NCBI GenBank assembly: GCA_024405635.1
Contig: JAKSOL010000025.1
Location: 1 to 42,975 of the forward strand
Origin: Salinivirgaceae bacterium
GTDB lineage: Bacteria; Bacteroidota; Bacteroidia; Bacteroidales; SZUA-534
Direction of reading: 5' to 3'
Length of the DNA stretch: 42,975 nucleotides
In this document: positions 34,443 to 42,103 of the stretch, in pieces
Numbering within the stretch: the stretch's first letter is position 1
Layout of the letters: each line of letters begins with the position of its first letter
Made by a program: the position numbers and the translations under genes
Notes under the pieces: generated by a model
Database searches by the model: none
The model's input: only the letters and a program-made list of their open reading frames with translations
Told to the model about the DNA's origin: nothing

Positions 34443-34456
34443 TTTTTTTTTTTTTT
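34443..34456 (+). repeat. Homopolymer run of 14 T upstream of the peptide genes
   Basis: A run of 14 T about 90 bases before the first peptide start, in a 240-base gene-free AT-rich stretch (34306-34543). Such runs can slip during replication. A TTTG directly at its end could serve as a -33 element, but no TAnnTTTG follows at the right distance. Confidence 0.7.
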
Positions 34457-34491
34457 GTACGTCATTCTTGCGCAAATTTAGACTAACCCTA

Positions 34492-34521
34492 TTTACACTA
34501 TGGTGAAAAAATTAGTGTAAA
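34492..34521 (+). promoter_or_regulatory. Perfect inverted repeat before the peptide genes
   Basis: TTTACACTA (34492-34500) and TAGTGTAAA (34513-34521) form a perfect 9-bp inverted repeat with a 12-base spacer, ending 22 bases before the ATG at 34544. It could be an operator for a dimeric regulator or a 5'-leader hairpin controlling translation. Confidence 0.55.
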
Positions 34522-34543
34522 AACCATTTTAGAATCAACAATT

Positions 34544-34651
34544 ATGAAAAAATTAACAAAAAGCCAAATGAAGCGAATTTACGCTGGAGCAGCAAAATCA
34601 GCATTTGCAGTACGCGGTCGTCCTCCTCAAGACGCCCAAAAAAATAAATAA
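34544..34651 (+). CDS. Short leader-bearing peptide 1 (putative C39 exporter substrate)
   Basis: This 35-codon gene encodes MKKLTKSQMKRIYAG followed by a 20-residue basic, cysteine-free remainder with an RGRPP segment. Its first 15 residues match those of the next small gene at positions 1-4, 6-8, 12 and 15, with conservative changes elsewhere. The shared leader with a terminal Gly at residue 15 and an Ala at residue 16 is what a C39 peptidase would cut, although the last two leader residues are Ala-Gly rather than Gly-Gly. It is shorter than most gene callers accept. Its place 16 bases before peptide 2 and in front of a C39 exporter supports that it is real. Activity (bacteriocin or signal) is unknown. 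Confidence 0.75.
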   Translation: MKKLTKSQMKRIYAGAAKSAFAVRGRPPQDAQKNK

Positions 34652-34667
34652 TCCAAAGTCTATAGTA

Positions 34668-34793
34668 ATGAAGAAATTATCAAAATCACAGCAGACTCAA
34701 ATTTTTGGAGGTGCTAAGGCTAAATCCGTTGGATATTGCAAAAAATGCAAGAAAAACGAATGCTCTTGCAACGATGGCAAATACAAAAGATGA
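34668..34793 (+). CDS. Short double-glycine leader peptide 2, cysteine-rich
   Basis: The start is ATG 34668, not the longer frame that would overlap peptide 1. The 41-residue product is a 15-residue double-glycine leader (MKKLSKSQQTQIFGG) and a 26-residue lysine-rich core with four cysteines spaced C-x2-C-x4-C-x-C (YCKKCKKNECSC). The leader fits C39 peptidase processing: hydrophobic Ile at -4, Gly-Gly at -2/-1. The cysteines could form disulfides, bind zinc, or be modified. No modification enzyme (radical SAM, LanM, YcaO) is encoded in the window. The core resembles no bacteriocin I know. It is co-oriented with the barrel and exporter genes downstream. Confidence 0.85.
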   Translation: MKKLSKSQQTQIFGGAKAKSVGYCKKCKKNECSCNDGKYKR

Positions 34794-34852
34794 TAATTCG
34801 ACCATGTTTTTTTTAAGAACAAATGCTATAAATAATAGCTTTGTGTAATAAC

Positions 34853-34902
34853 AAAGAGGGTATGTTAAAACTGACACAGTTGCGATATGCCCTCTTTATT
34901 TT
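34853..34902 (+). terminator. Terminator or attenuator between the peptide genes and the export genes
   Basis: An 11-bp stem with one G-U pair (34853-34863 with 34887-34897) is followed by TTTATTTTT-like sequence, and a smaller hairpin lies in its loop. A second imperfect hairpin (34817-34843) precedes it. It stands only 18 bases before the barrel ATG, so partial read-through would give much peptide mRNA and little exporter mRNA. Confidence 0.8.
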
Positions 34903-34919
34903 TCCCAAAATCACCATAT

Positions 34920-37277
34920 ATGAAAAATTTTATTGTCAATCTCGTTATTTTATTACTTGCTAATGTAGTTAATGGTCAAACCATTATGGGAACTATTGCC
35001 GGTGCTGAAAAATCAAAAGTTATTAGTGCTGTAGTTATTTTACAAAATACAGACTCGCTGATGGTTGAAGCAACAACAACTGACACTGTAGGCCAATTTG
35101 TATTTAAAAACGAGTTGCAAAGTGGGCAAATACTAATTCAACACGTTGCGTATGAGAATAAAATTATATCATTCACCAATGGTGATTACTCTCAGTTAAA
35201 GCAAATTGTTTTAACCGAAAAAAGTAACCAGCTTGACGATATTACAATAAATGCGCAAGCTCATGTAGTAAAAATAGAAGGCTCAAAAATTAAAGTTAAC
35301 ACAGAAAAAATTAAAGAACGTAAGGCAGTGTCGTCAGCATTCGATGTATTAAAGTACACGCCTGGTGTTATTGTTAATGGTGACGAAGTGAAATTGCTTG
35401 GTGCCAAGCAACTTACGTTAATACTAAATGGAAAGAAAACACAATTATCAAACGACGATATAATTGAAAAACTGAAAATTCTTTCAGCCGAAAAAGTATC
35501 TAACATTGAAATTATGTACAAGGCACCATCGAAATACGACGTGTATGGTGCTATTATTAACATTGTTATTGATAAACAGCAACGAGAATCGCCTGTAACT
35601 GCTGAATTGAGGTCAAATTTTGAACAACAATATTTTGGCTATTATAAAGCATCAGAAGATATAGAATATCAAGGCGAAAAGTTAGGTTTAGAACTAATGT
35701 TAAACCAACGAGGAGGAGGGCTATATACAGGCTCTAGCGAATGTATTGAATACGAACTAAACGATACAAAAACAACAATTGCTATTGATAACAACAATCC
35801 AGAAGACTATTTGTCGGGTAGACTAAAATTTGGCTTGGATTATAATTTTTCCGACGATATAAAACTGTCGTCATATTACTATGGAAAACGGTCGATTGAC
35901 AACTATAAATATAGAGCAAATACCAACATTGGCTTACAAAACAATATAGACACAACAGAGTCAGACATTTTAAGCCGCAATAAAAAAGACAATATCATTA
36001 CAAACCATAACGCCTATATATCGTTAGATGCAAATAGTTTGTCGTTATCAGTTGATTATGTTGACTATGAGCAAGAAATAAATTCAAATTACAGCGAAAC
36101 TATTGGCACAACAAATACAGATTCATATCAAAGCACAACAAGTCAAGGGGTAGACCGACTACAAATATTATCAAACTACGATATTGTAATAAATGACCAA
36201 TGGGAAATGAATGTTGGAGCAAATGCAACATTTTCAAAATCGAATACTGAAATTAGTTACAAACGGCCTAACAATTCAAATGCTTTCGAATTTGATGCCT
36301 CCAAATACCAATTGAATATCCAAAAAGAGCGAGATTTTTCTTTGTTCACCGAATCGTATATAACTCTATTCGATAGTTTGACATTTGATATAGAACTTAA
36401 AGCCTCTTGGTTTAAATCAGACTATGAGCATAACTCTCAAAAGAAAGCACTTTGGAACAACTTTATAGTCTATCCAAGCATAAATGTTATGTGGCAACTG
36501 CAAAATAGCAGCGCATTTGATTTTACGTTCTATATGCAAAGACATTATCCAAGTTACTATTCTACAAACACCGATACTACACAAACAAGTGCAATTGTGT
36601 CGGAAGTTGGAAATCCAGAACTAAAACCAGAAATGGAATACTACACCGAAGTTACATATATACTTAATGGATTATATACATTTGGCTTGTATGGAACTTA
36701 TAGCGACAATCCCTATATATCAGCACCATACATAGATCCTCAAAACATGCAAGAGTTAACACAATCAGTTAACTTAGACTATGATTTTGAAGCAGGAGTG
36801 CAAGCGTACATACCTTTTTCTTATGGATGTTGGGATGCATCTTTAACAAGTTTCCTTTTTTGGCACAAACAATATCTTGATGATTTTCATGGAGCATCAA
36901 TTAATCAATCAAAATTGGCGCTAACACTAGATTTGTCAAATTCGTTTAGTTTTTTCGATAACAAATTAGCTTGTAACGTAGATGCTCATTACAAAAGCAA
37001 AGATATTGATGGCCTTTACAAGATGAGTAATGGCTATGGTTTAGACCTAGGGTTAAGATGGAAAATATTAAACAATTTAACACTAACATCGTATTGGGAG
37101 AACGTGTTTGGAACGTACAACCCTAATCCTGCCACTATGAATTTCAATGGTATTAAAAGTCAATACACTGATAAATCGCAAGAGTGTAGCAATTTTGTTA
37201 TTAGTCTATTGTGGCGCATAGGCAACTTTAAACCTAAAGAGATGAAAGGCGGAGACACTGGTAGAATGGGCATATAA
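34920..37277 (+). CDS. TonB-dependent-receptor-like outer-membrane beta-barrel protein
   Basis: The start is ATG 34920 (MKNFIVNLVILLLANVVNGQ signal peptide); an upstream frame start lies inside the terminator stem. The 785-residue protein has a carboxypeptidase-regulatory-like domain (about 20-95), then a plug-like domain (VVKIEGSKIKVNTEKIKERKAVSSAFDVLKYTPGV). A long barrel of Tyr/Asn-rich strands follows, as in the 'outer membrane beta-barrel family' (OMP_b-brl_3) of Bacteroidota. A canonical TonB box is not obvious. Its position between the peptide genes and their exporter, 2 bases before the latter, suggests it moves the peptide across the outer membrane or takes it back up. Direction of transport is unknown. 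Confidence 0.85.
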   Translation: MKNFIVNLVILLLANVVNGQTIMGTIAGAEKSKVISAVVILQNTDSLMVEATTTDTVGQFVFKNELQSGQILIQHVAYENKIISFTNGDYSQLKQIVLTEKSNQLDDITINAQAHVVKIEGSKIKVNTEKIKERKAVSSAFDVLKYTPGVIVNGDEVKLLGAKQLTLILNGKKTQLSNDDIIEKLKILSAEKVSNIEIMYKAPSKYDVYGAIINIVIDKQQRESPVTAELRSNFEQQYFGYYKASEDIEYQGEKLGLELMLNQRGGGLYTGSSECIEYELNDTKTTIAIDNNNPEDYLSGRLKFGLDYNFSDDIKLSSYYYGKRSIDNYKYRANTNIGLQNNIDTTESDILSRNKKDNIITNHNAYISLDANSLSLSVDYVDYEQEINSNYSETIGTTNTDSYQSTTSQGVDRLQILSNYDIVINDQWEMNVGANATFSKSNTEISYKRPNNSNAFEFDASKYQLNIQKERDFSLFTESYITLFDSLTFDIELKASWFKSDYEHNSQKKALWNNFIVYPSINVMWQLQNSSAFDFTFYMQRHYPSYYSTNTDTTQTSAIVSEVGNPELKPEMEYYTEVTYILNGLYTFGLYGTYSDNPYISAPYIDPQNMQELTQSVNLDYDFEAGVQAYIPFSYGCWDASLTSFLFWHKQYLDDFHGASINQSKLALTLDLSNSFSFFDNKLACNVDAHYKSKDIDGLYKMSNGYGLDLGLRWKILNNLTLTSYWENVFGTYNPNPATMNFNGIKSQYTDKSQECSNFVISLLWRIGNFKPKEMKGGDTGRMGI

Positions 37278-37279
37278 AT

Positions 37280-39451
37280 ATGAGTATTTTGTTTCCTTTA
37301 GTCATGCAAGCAGACTCGTGCGATTGTGGGCCTGCATGCTTGTCAATGATTTCTAAGTACTATGGATTATCAATAAATTACGAGCAACTAAAAAACAATT
37401 GCCATGGTTCTCGTGTAGGAGTAAGCTTATTCGCGTTAAATAACGAAGCTCAACGATTAGGGTTTAATACAGAGGCAGTGCAAGCAACTCTTCCAGAACT
37501 CTCAAAAAATGGAAACTTCCCTTGTATTGCGTTTTGGAATCAGGAGCATTTTATTGTAATAAGAAAGATAACTAAAAATAAAGTATTAGTAGCAGACCCA
37601 GGAAAAGGTTTTATTACGTATTCGCATGAAGATTTTTCTATAGGATGGTGTAATAACGATGAAGGAGAGGGCATTGCTCTTTTCCTTGAAAAAACTTCGC
37701 AAGTTCAAAGATTTTCTAAACAGCATTCTGTTTCATACGTAGAACAGATAATAAAGTATGTCAGTAAATACAAACACGATTTTGCCAAAATGGCGATGCT
37801 TTTGCTTTTTACTAATTGTGTTCAATTGGCATTTCCGTATATCACACAATATATTGTAGATAAAGGAATTAACTCAAAAGATATTAATTTTATTGTAATT
37901 CTACTATCAGCACAAGCTCTATTGATAATTAGTCAAGCTATTGCTGACTTTTTTCGTTATTGGACATCGTTAAAAATTAATGCAAAAATCAATATATCAA
38001 TGATTTCTGAGTTTATTGATAAGTTGCTCCATTTGCCAATGACATTTTTTGAAACTAAAACAACTGCCGATATACTTCAAAGAGTGTTTGACTTTGAAAG
38101 AATAGATTCTTTTATAAACACTCATGCGCTATCACTAATTTTCTCATGCTCTACGCTAATAATGTTTAGTGGTGTTCTCTTTTGTTATTCAGGTAAAATC
38201 TTACTGATATTTTTATTTGGAAGTTGCATATACTTCGGTTGGATTATTCTATTCCTAAACCGCAGAAAAGTATTAGACAACTGCATATTTGAGCAGCAAG
38301 CTAAGACTGAACTGGATATGATTGAAATAGCCGAAGGAGCTTCTGAAATACGTACAAATAATGGGCAGAAGTATTTTAGAAATAAGTGGGAAAAAGCACA
38401 AAACAAAATATTTGAATTAAAATTCAAGCAATTGGCATTGGAACAAAAAAGCGATATAGGCTCAACAGTGATAATTGAAGGCATGAATCTTTTCATTACA
38501 TTCATAACTGCATCAATGGTTATAAGTGAAACATTGACTTTTGGGGCAATGCTTGCCATTCAATTTGTAATAGGGCAGTTAAATAGTCCTCTTCATCAAA
38601 TGATAAACTTTATTAATAGTCTTCAAGATGCAAAAATTAGTTTTGAAAGAATAGATTCCATAACTAATCAAGATGATGAAAATTATAATGAGGTAATTAA
38701 AACAGATAAATCTATAGCAAAAGGAATTACATTAAGGAATGTGTCATTTGCATACGATTCAGCGCCAGATGATATTATTTTGAATAATATTTCAATTCAC
38801 ATACCGCAAAATAAAACTACTGCTATTGTTGGAGCTAGTGGTAGTGGAAAGTCAACTCTTTTGAAACTCATACTCCAATACTATAAACCCAATGAGGGCG
38901 AAATACTAATAAATAATGAGCAACTTAATGGTTTTAGCATAGAAAATTTTCGGAACAATTGTGGTTGTGTTATGCAAGATGGCTACATATTTACTGATAC
39001 TATAACTCGCAACATTGTACCTAATAATGAACCAGTAGATTTTGATAGACTTATAAAGTCTGTACAAACTGCATGTATTTTTGATTTTATTGATTCGCTA
39101 CCTTTAAAATTTGGAACAAAGATTGGACAAGGAGGCATATCACTAAGCAAGGGGCAAAAACAACGAATACTAATAGCAAGGGCTATTTACCGAGATGTTA
39201 AATATCTTTTCTTTGATGAGGCAACTAATTCGTTAGATGCAATTAATGAAAAGCACATAAGTACACAATTGGCAAAAATATTTGACAATAAAACTGTGAT
39301 AATTATAGCTCATAGACTTAGTACAATAAAAGAAGCAGACCAAATTATTGTATTAAATAAAGGAAGAGTTGAAGAAACAGGTTCACATCAAACTCTTCTT
39401 GACGCGAAAGGTTATTATTACAAATTAATTCAAAACCAAATTGACTCATAA
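37280..39451 (+). CDS. C39-peptidase-containing ABC exporter (PCAT)
   Basis: The 723-residue protein has an N-terminal C39 peptidase with oxyanion Q10, catalytic C16 (QADSCDCGPAC), H90 (HFIVIRK) and D106 (VADPGKG). A six-helix ABC exporter domain follows (about 160-450), then an ATPase with Walker A GASGSGKST from G518, signature LSKGQKQR, and Walker B YLFFDEATNSLD. Such proteins cut double-glycine leaders and export the mature peptide with ATP energy, so both short genes upstream are the natural substrates. No HlyD-type adaptor gene is found beside it. Codon use is more AT-rich than in the flanking housekeeping genes. Confidence 0.95.
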   Translation: MSILFPLVMQADSCDCGPACLSMISKYYGLSINYEQLKNNCHGSRVGVSLFALNNEAQRLGFNTEAVQATLPELSKNGNFPCIAFWNQEHFIVIRKITKNKVLVADPGKGFITYSHEDFSIGWCNNDEGEGIALFLEKTSQVQRFSKQHSVSYVEQIIKYVSKYKHDFAKMAMLLLFTNCVQLAFPYITQYIVDKGINSKDINFIVILLSAQALLIISQAIADFFRYWTSLKINAKINISMISEFIDKLLHLPMTFFETKTTADILQRVFDFERIDSFINTHALSLIFSCSTLIMFSGVLFCYSGKILLIFLFGSCIYFGWIILFLNRRKVLDNCIFEQQAKTELDMIEIAEGASEIRTNNGQKYFRNKWEKAQNKIFELKFKQLALEQKSDIGSTVIIEGMNLFITFITASMVISETLTFGAMLAIQFVIGQLNSPLHQMINFINSLQDAKISFERIDSITNQDDENYNEVIKTDKSIAKGITLRNVSFAYDSAPDDIILNNISIHIPQNKTTAIVGASGSGKSTLLKLILQYYKPNEGEILINNEQLNGFSIENFRNNCGCVMQDGYIFTDTITRNIVPNNEPVDFDRLIKSVQTACIFDFIDSLPLKFGTKIGQGGISLSKGQKQRILIARAIYRDVKYLFFDEATNSLDAINEKHISTQLAKIFDNKTVIIIAHRLSTIKEADQIIVLNKGRVEETGSHQTLLDAKGYYYKLIQNQIDS

Positions 39452-39847
39452 GTCAATAATAAATCGTTGTACGGCATAAGTGTTAGTAGAATAATTTTAA
39501 GAATCATATAGCGGAAACTAAAGCATTTATCATATTAACATTTTGTTGGGCAATAATTAGTATTCTCAACTACCAAATTTCTTCCCATACATCTCTATTT
39601 CATGGCTGGCGAGTGCTGGCAATATCAACAAAGTTGAGGTTAATTCATGCTTATATGTCAGAAGTTGTTAGTTTGCTCAAAACAAAGACATAAATTTTAG
39701 ATAATTGTGGAGACATGCTACTCTAAGTTACCCGTAAGTTAAATTGTCTCATTAAGGGGAAAATATCAACCAAAAAAATTTCTACTTTCGCCCGTGGCTG
39801 AACAATTCGGCATAAAATCAAAACATACAAATCATTTTTCTCTGCAA
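39452..39847. other. Gene-free AT-rich stretch after the exporter, with the right-hand repeat
   Basis: About 395 bases separate the exporter from the ATPase gene. I find no coding region worth calling (only a 17-codon ATG frame at 39646), no clear terminator hairpin, and the right copy of the direct repeat at 39537-39554. TACTTTCG at 39783-39790 may be the -7 element of the next gene, but no matching -33 box is seen. Confidence 0.5.
39537..39554 (+). repeat. Right copy of the 18-base direct repeat flanking the peptide module
   Basis: AACATTTTGTTGGGCAAT matches 34337-34354 with one difference; the last 14 bases are identical. It lies 85 bases after the exporter stop. Confidence 0.6.
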
Positions 39848-41395
39848 ATGGCCGACTCGCTTGTAAAAACCTATGGCTCTGCCGTTTTTGGCATCGATGC
39901 AACAACAATAACAATAGAGGTTAACATATCGCAAGGCACAACATTTTATTTGGTTGGTTTGCCCGACAACGCTGTAAAAGAAAGTCAGCAGCGCATTACC
40001 GCGGCTTTGCGAAACAACGGTTTTCAATATCCGTTTAAAAAAATGATTATAAACATGGCCCCAGCCGATATTCGAAAAGAAGGCTCGGCTTACGACTTGC
40101 CATTGGCAATGGGCATTTTGGCTGCATCAAACCAAATTTCGGCCGATATTATCGACGATTATGTGATAATGGGCGAGTTGTCGCTCGATGGCTCGTTGCT
40201 GCCAATAAAAGGTGCGTTGCCCATTGCAATAAAAGCTCGCGAAGAAGGTTTTAAAGGCTTTATTCTTCCTAAACAAAATGCGCGTGAGGCTGCTGTGGTT
40301 AATAATCTTGATGTTTACGGAATGGAAAATATTCGCGAGGTAGCCAATTTTTTGAATGGTCAGAGCGATGCTAAACCAATGAATGTTGATACTCGCGCCG
40401 AGTTTGCGCAAAGTGTGGGTAAGTTCGATTGCGATTTTGCCGATGTGCGCGGACAAGAAAACGTGAAACGTGCTATGGAAATTGCAGCTGCTGGTGGACA
40501 CAATATTATTATGATTGGACCTCCGGGTGCTGGCAAGACAATGTTAGCCAAGCGTTTGCCTTCCATTTTGCCGCCATTTACCTTGCACGAGGCATTAGAA
40601 ACAACCAAAATACATTCCGTTGCAGGCAAAATTGATAAGGAAACCAGTTTAATGACCACTCGTCCGTTTCGCTCGCCACACCATACTATTTCCGATGTGG
40701 CATTAGTTGGAGGTGGCACTTTCCCTCAACCTGGCGAAATATCGTTGGCGCACAATGGCGTCCTTTTTCTTGATGAACTTCCAGAATTTCAACGTACAGT
40801 GCTTGAGGTGATGCGTCAGCCATTAGAGGACCGTGTAATAACCATTTCGCGTGCAAAATTTACAGTTGAATATCCCGCAAGTTTTATGCTTGTTGCCAGC
40901 ATGAACCCTTGTCCTTGCGGTTATTACAACCACCCCGACCGCCGTTGCGTGTGCAACCCAGGTATGCGCCAAAAATATATGAACCGCATTTCGGGACCGT
41001 TATTGGACCGAATCGACATTCATGTTGAGGTTACTCCGGTGCCATTTGAAAAGTTGAGTGGAAAAGAGTCGCTTGAGAGTAGCGCCACAATTCGTGAGCG
41101 AGTAACAAAAGCTCGAGCCATTCAGCAACAACGCTTTGCCGATCTTGAAGGTGTGCATTGCAATGCCCAAATGAGCACCCGTTTAATACGCAAATACTGT
41201 GTGCTTGATGCCGAATGTCAGCAAATGATTAAAAATGCAATGGAGCGTGTTGGGCTATCGGCTCGCGCCTATGACCGAATACTAAAAGTGTCGCGTACTA
41301 TTGCCGACCTTGATGGTAGCGAAAACATAACTCGCGTGCATCTTGCCGAAGCTATTCAGTATCGTAGTCTCGATCGCAATAATTGGGGCGAATAA
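39848..41395 (+). CDS. comM: YifB/ComM family Mg-chelatase-like AAA+ ATPase
   Basis: I chose ATG 39848 (MADSLVKTYGSAVFGIDA, the usual family start) over a GTG 54 bases upstream. The 515-residue protein has the N-terminal ChlI-like fold (GLPDNAVKESQQRI; MNLAPADIRKEG-type IINMAPADIRKEGSAYDLP). Walker A GPPGAGKT begins at G224, Walker B is GVLFLDELPEF, and the Cys cluster NPCPCGYYNHPDRRCVC comes before the C-terminal helical domain. ComM homologues act as branch-migration helicases during natural transformation. In non-competent bacteria the role is less clear. The phosphatase and transglycosylase genes follow closely on the same strand. Confidence 0.93.
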   Translation: MADSLVKTYGSAVFGIDATTITIEVNISQGTTFYLVGLPDNAVKESQQRITAALRNNGFQYPFKKMIINMAPADIRKEGSAYDLPLAMGILAASNQISADIIDDYVIMGELSLDGSLLPIKGALPIAIKAREEGFKGFILPKQNAREAAVVNNLDVYGMENIREVANFLNGQSDAKPMNVDTRAEFAQSVGKFDCDFADVRGQENVKRAMEIAAAGGHNIIMIGPPGAGKTMLAKRLPSILPPFTLHEALETTKIHSVAGKIDKETSLMTTRPFRSPHHTISDVALVGGGTFPQPGEISLAHNGVLFLDELPEFQRTVLEVMRQPLEDRVITISRAKFTVEYPASFMLVASMNPCPCGYYNHPDRRCVCNPGMRQKYMNRISGPLLDRIDIHVEVTPVPFEKLSGKESLESSATIRERVTKARAIQQQRFADLEGVHCNAQMSTRLIRKYCVLDAECQQMIKNAMERVGLSARAYDRILKVSRTIADLDGSENITRVHLAEAIQYRSLDRNNWGE

Positions 41396-41417
41396 TTTAA
41401 CTGCAACACTTACACTT

Positions 41418-42074
41418 ATGATACAAGCTGCAATTTTTGACATGGACGGTACTCTGATTGACTCGGAACCATTTTGGCGCGAGGCCGAAAAAATTGTTTT
41501 TGCCAAATTGGGCATCAATCTAACCGAAGAACAGTGCCGTTCAACAACTGGTTTGCGCATCGATTTGCTAGTTGAACATTGGGACCGTATTTATCCTAAT
41601 CATGTTACAAATATTACTCAAACAGCCAACGATATTACCAATGAGGTTATTCGATTGGTGCGCCTTAACGGAAAACCTATGGCTGGAGTGGAGCAAACCA
41701 TTGCACTATTTAAAAACCTTGGATTTAAAATTGCAGTGGCATCGGCATCGCCAGTAAATTTGATTGATGCTGTGGTTGAAAAACTTGGCATTGGAGGACA
41801 ATTTAGTGTACTAGTGTCGGGCCAACATGCGCAGTATGGCAAACCTCATCCCGAAATTTATTTAACCGCAGCAGCGCGTTTGGGCGTTAGTGCCACCGAC
41901 TGCATAGCTATTGAGGATTCGCTTAACGGAATAATTTCGGCCAAAGCAGCCCGTATGCGTGTAATTGCTGTTCCCGATGCCGAAAATTTTAACCGTCGCG
42001 AGTTTGGTGTTGCCGACGTTAAATTGCAGTCGCTTGAGCAGGTTACACAATGTTTGGTTGATCAGTTGCGTTAA
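41418..42074 (+). CDS. HAD-family phosphatase, hexitol/2-deoxyglucose-6-phosphatase-like
   Basis: The start is ATG 41418 (MIQAAIFDMDGTLIDSEPFW); the longer frame overlaps the previous gene and lacks motifs. The 218-residue protein has HAD motif I with nucleophile D8 and D10, motif II (VASASPVNL), the motif III Lys (GKPHPEIY), and motif IV (IAIEDSLNGI). The DSEPFW extension and length resemble the YniC/HxpB group, which dephosphorylates hexitol or deoxy-hexose phosphates. Substrate is uncertain. It begins 22 bases after the ComM-like gene and 29 bases before mtgA. Confidence 0.88.
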   Translation: MIQAAIFDMDGTLIDSEPFWREAEKIVFAKLGINLTEEQCRSTTGLRIDLLVEHWDRIYPNHVTNITQTANDITNEVIRLVRLNGKPMAGVEQTIALFKNLGFKIAVASASPVNLIDAVVEKLGIGGQFSVLVSGQHAQYGKPHPEIYLTAAARLGVSATDCIAIEDSLNGIISAKAARMRVIAVPDAENFNRREFGVADVKLQSLEQVTQCLVDQLR

Positions 42075-42103
42075 TTACGCCAAAAGTATCGACCTTAAAA
42101 GAA

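Noticed and set aside
39646..39699. A 17-codon ATG frame after the exporter gene as a third peptide
   Set aside because: It lacks the shared leader and any Gly-Gly or Ala-Gly site.
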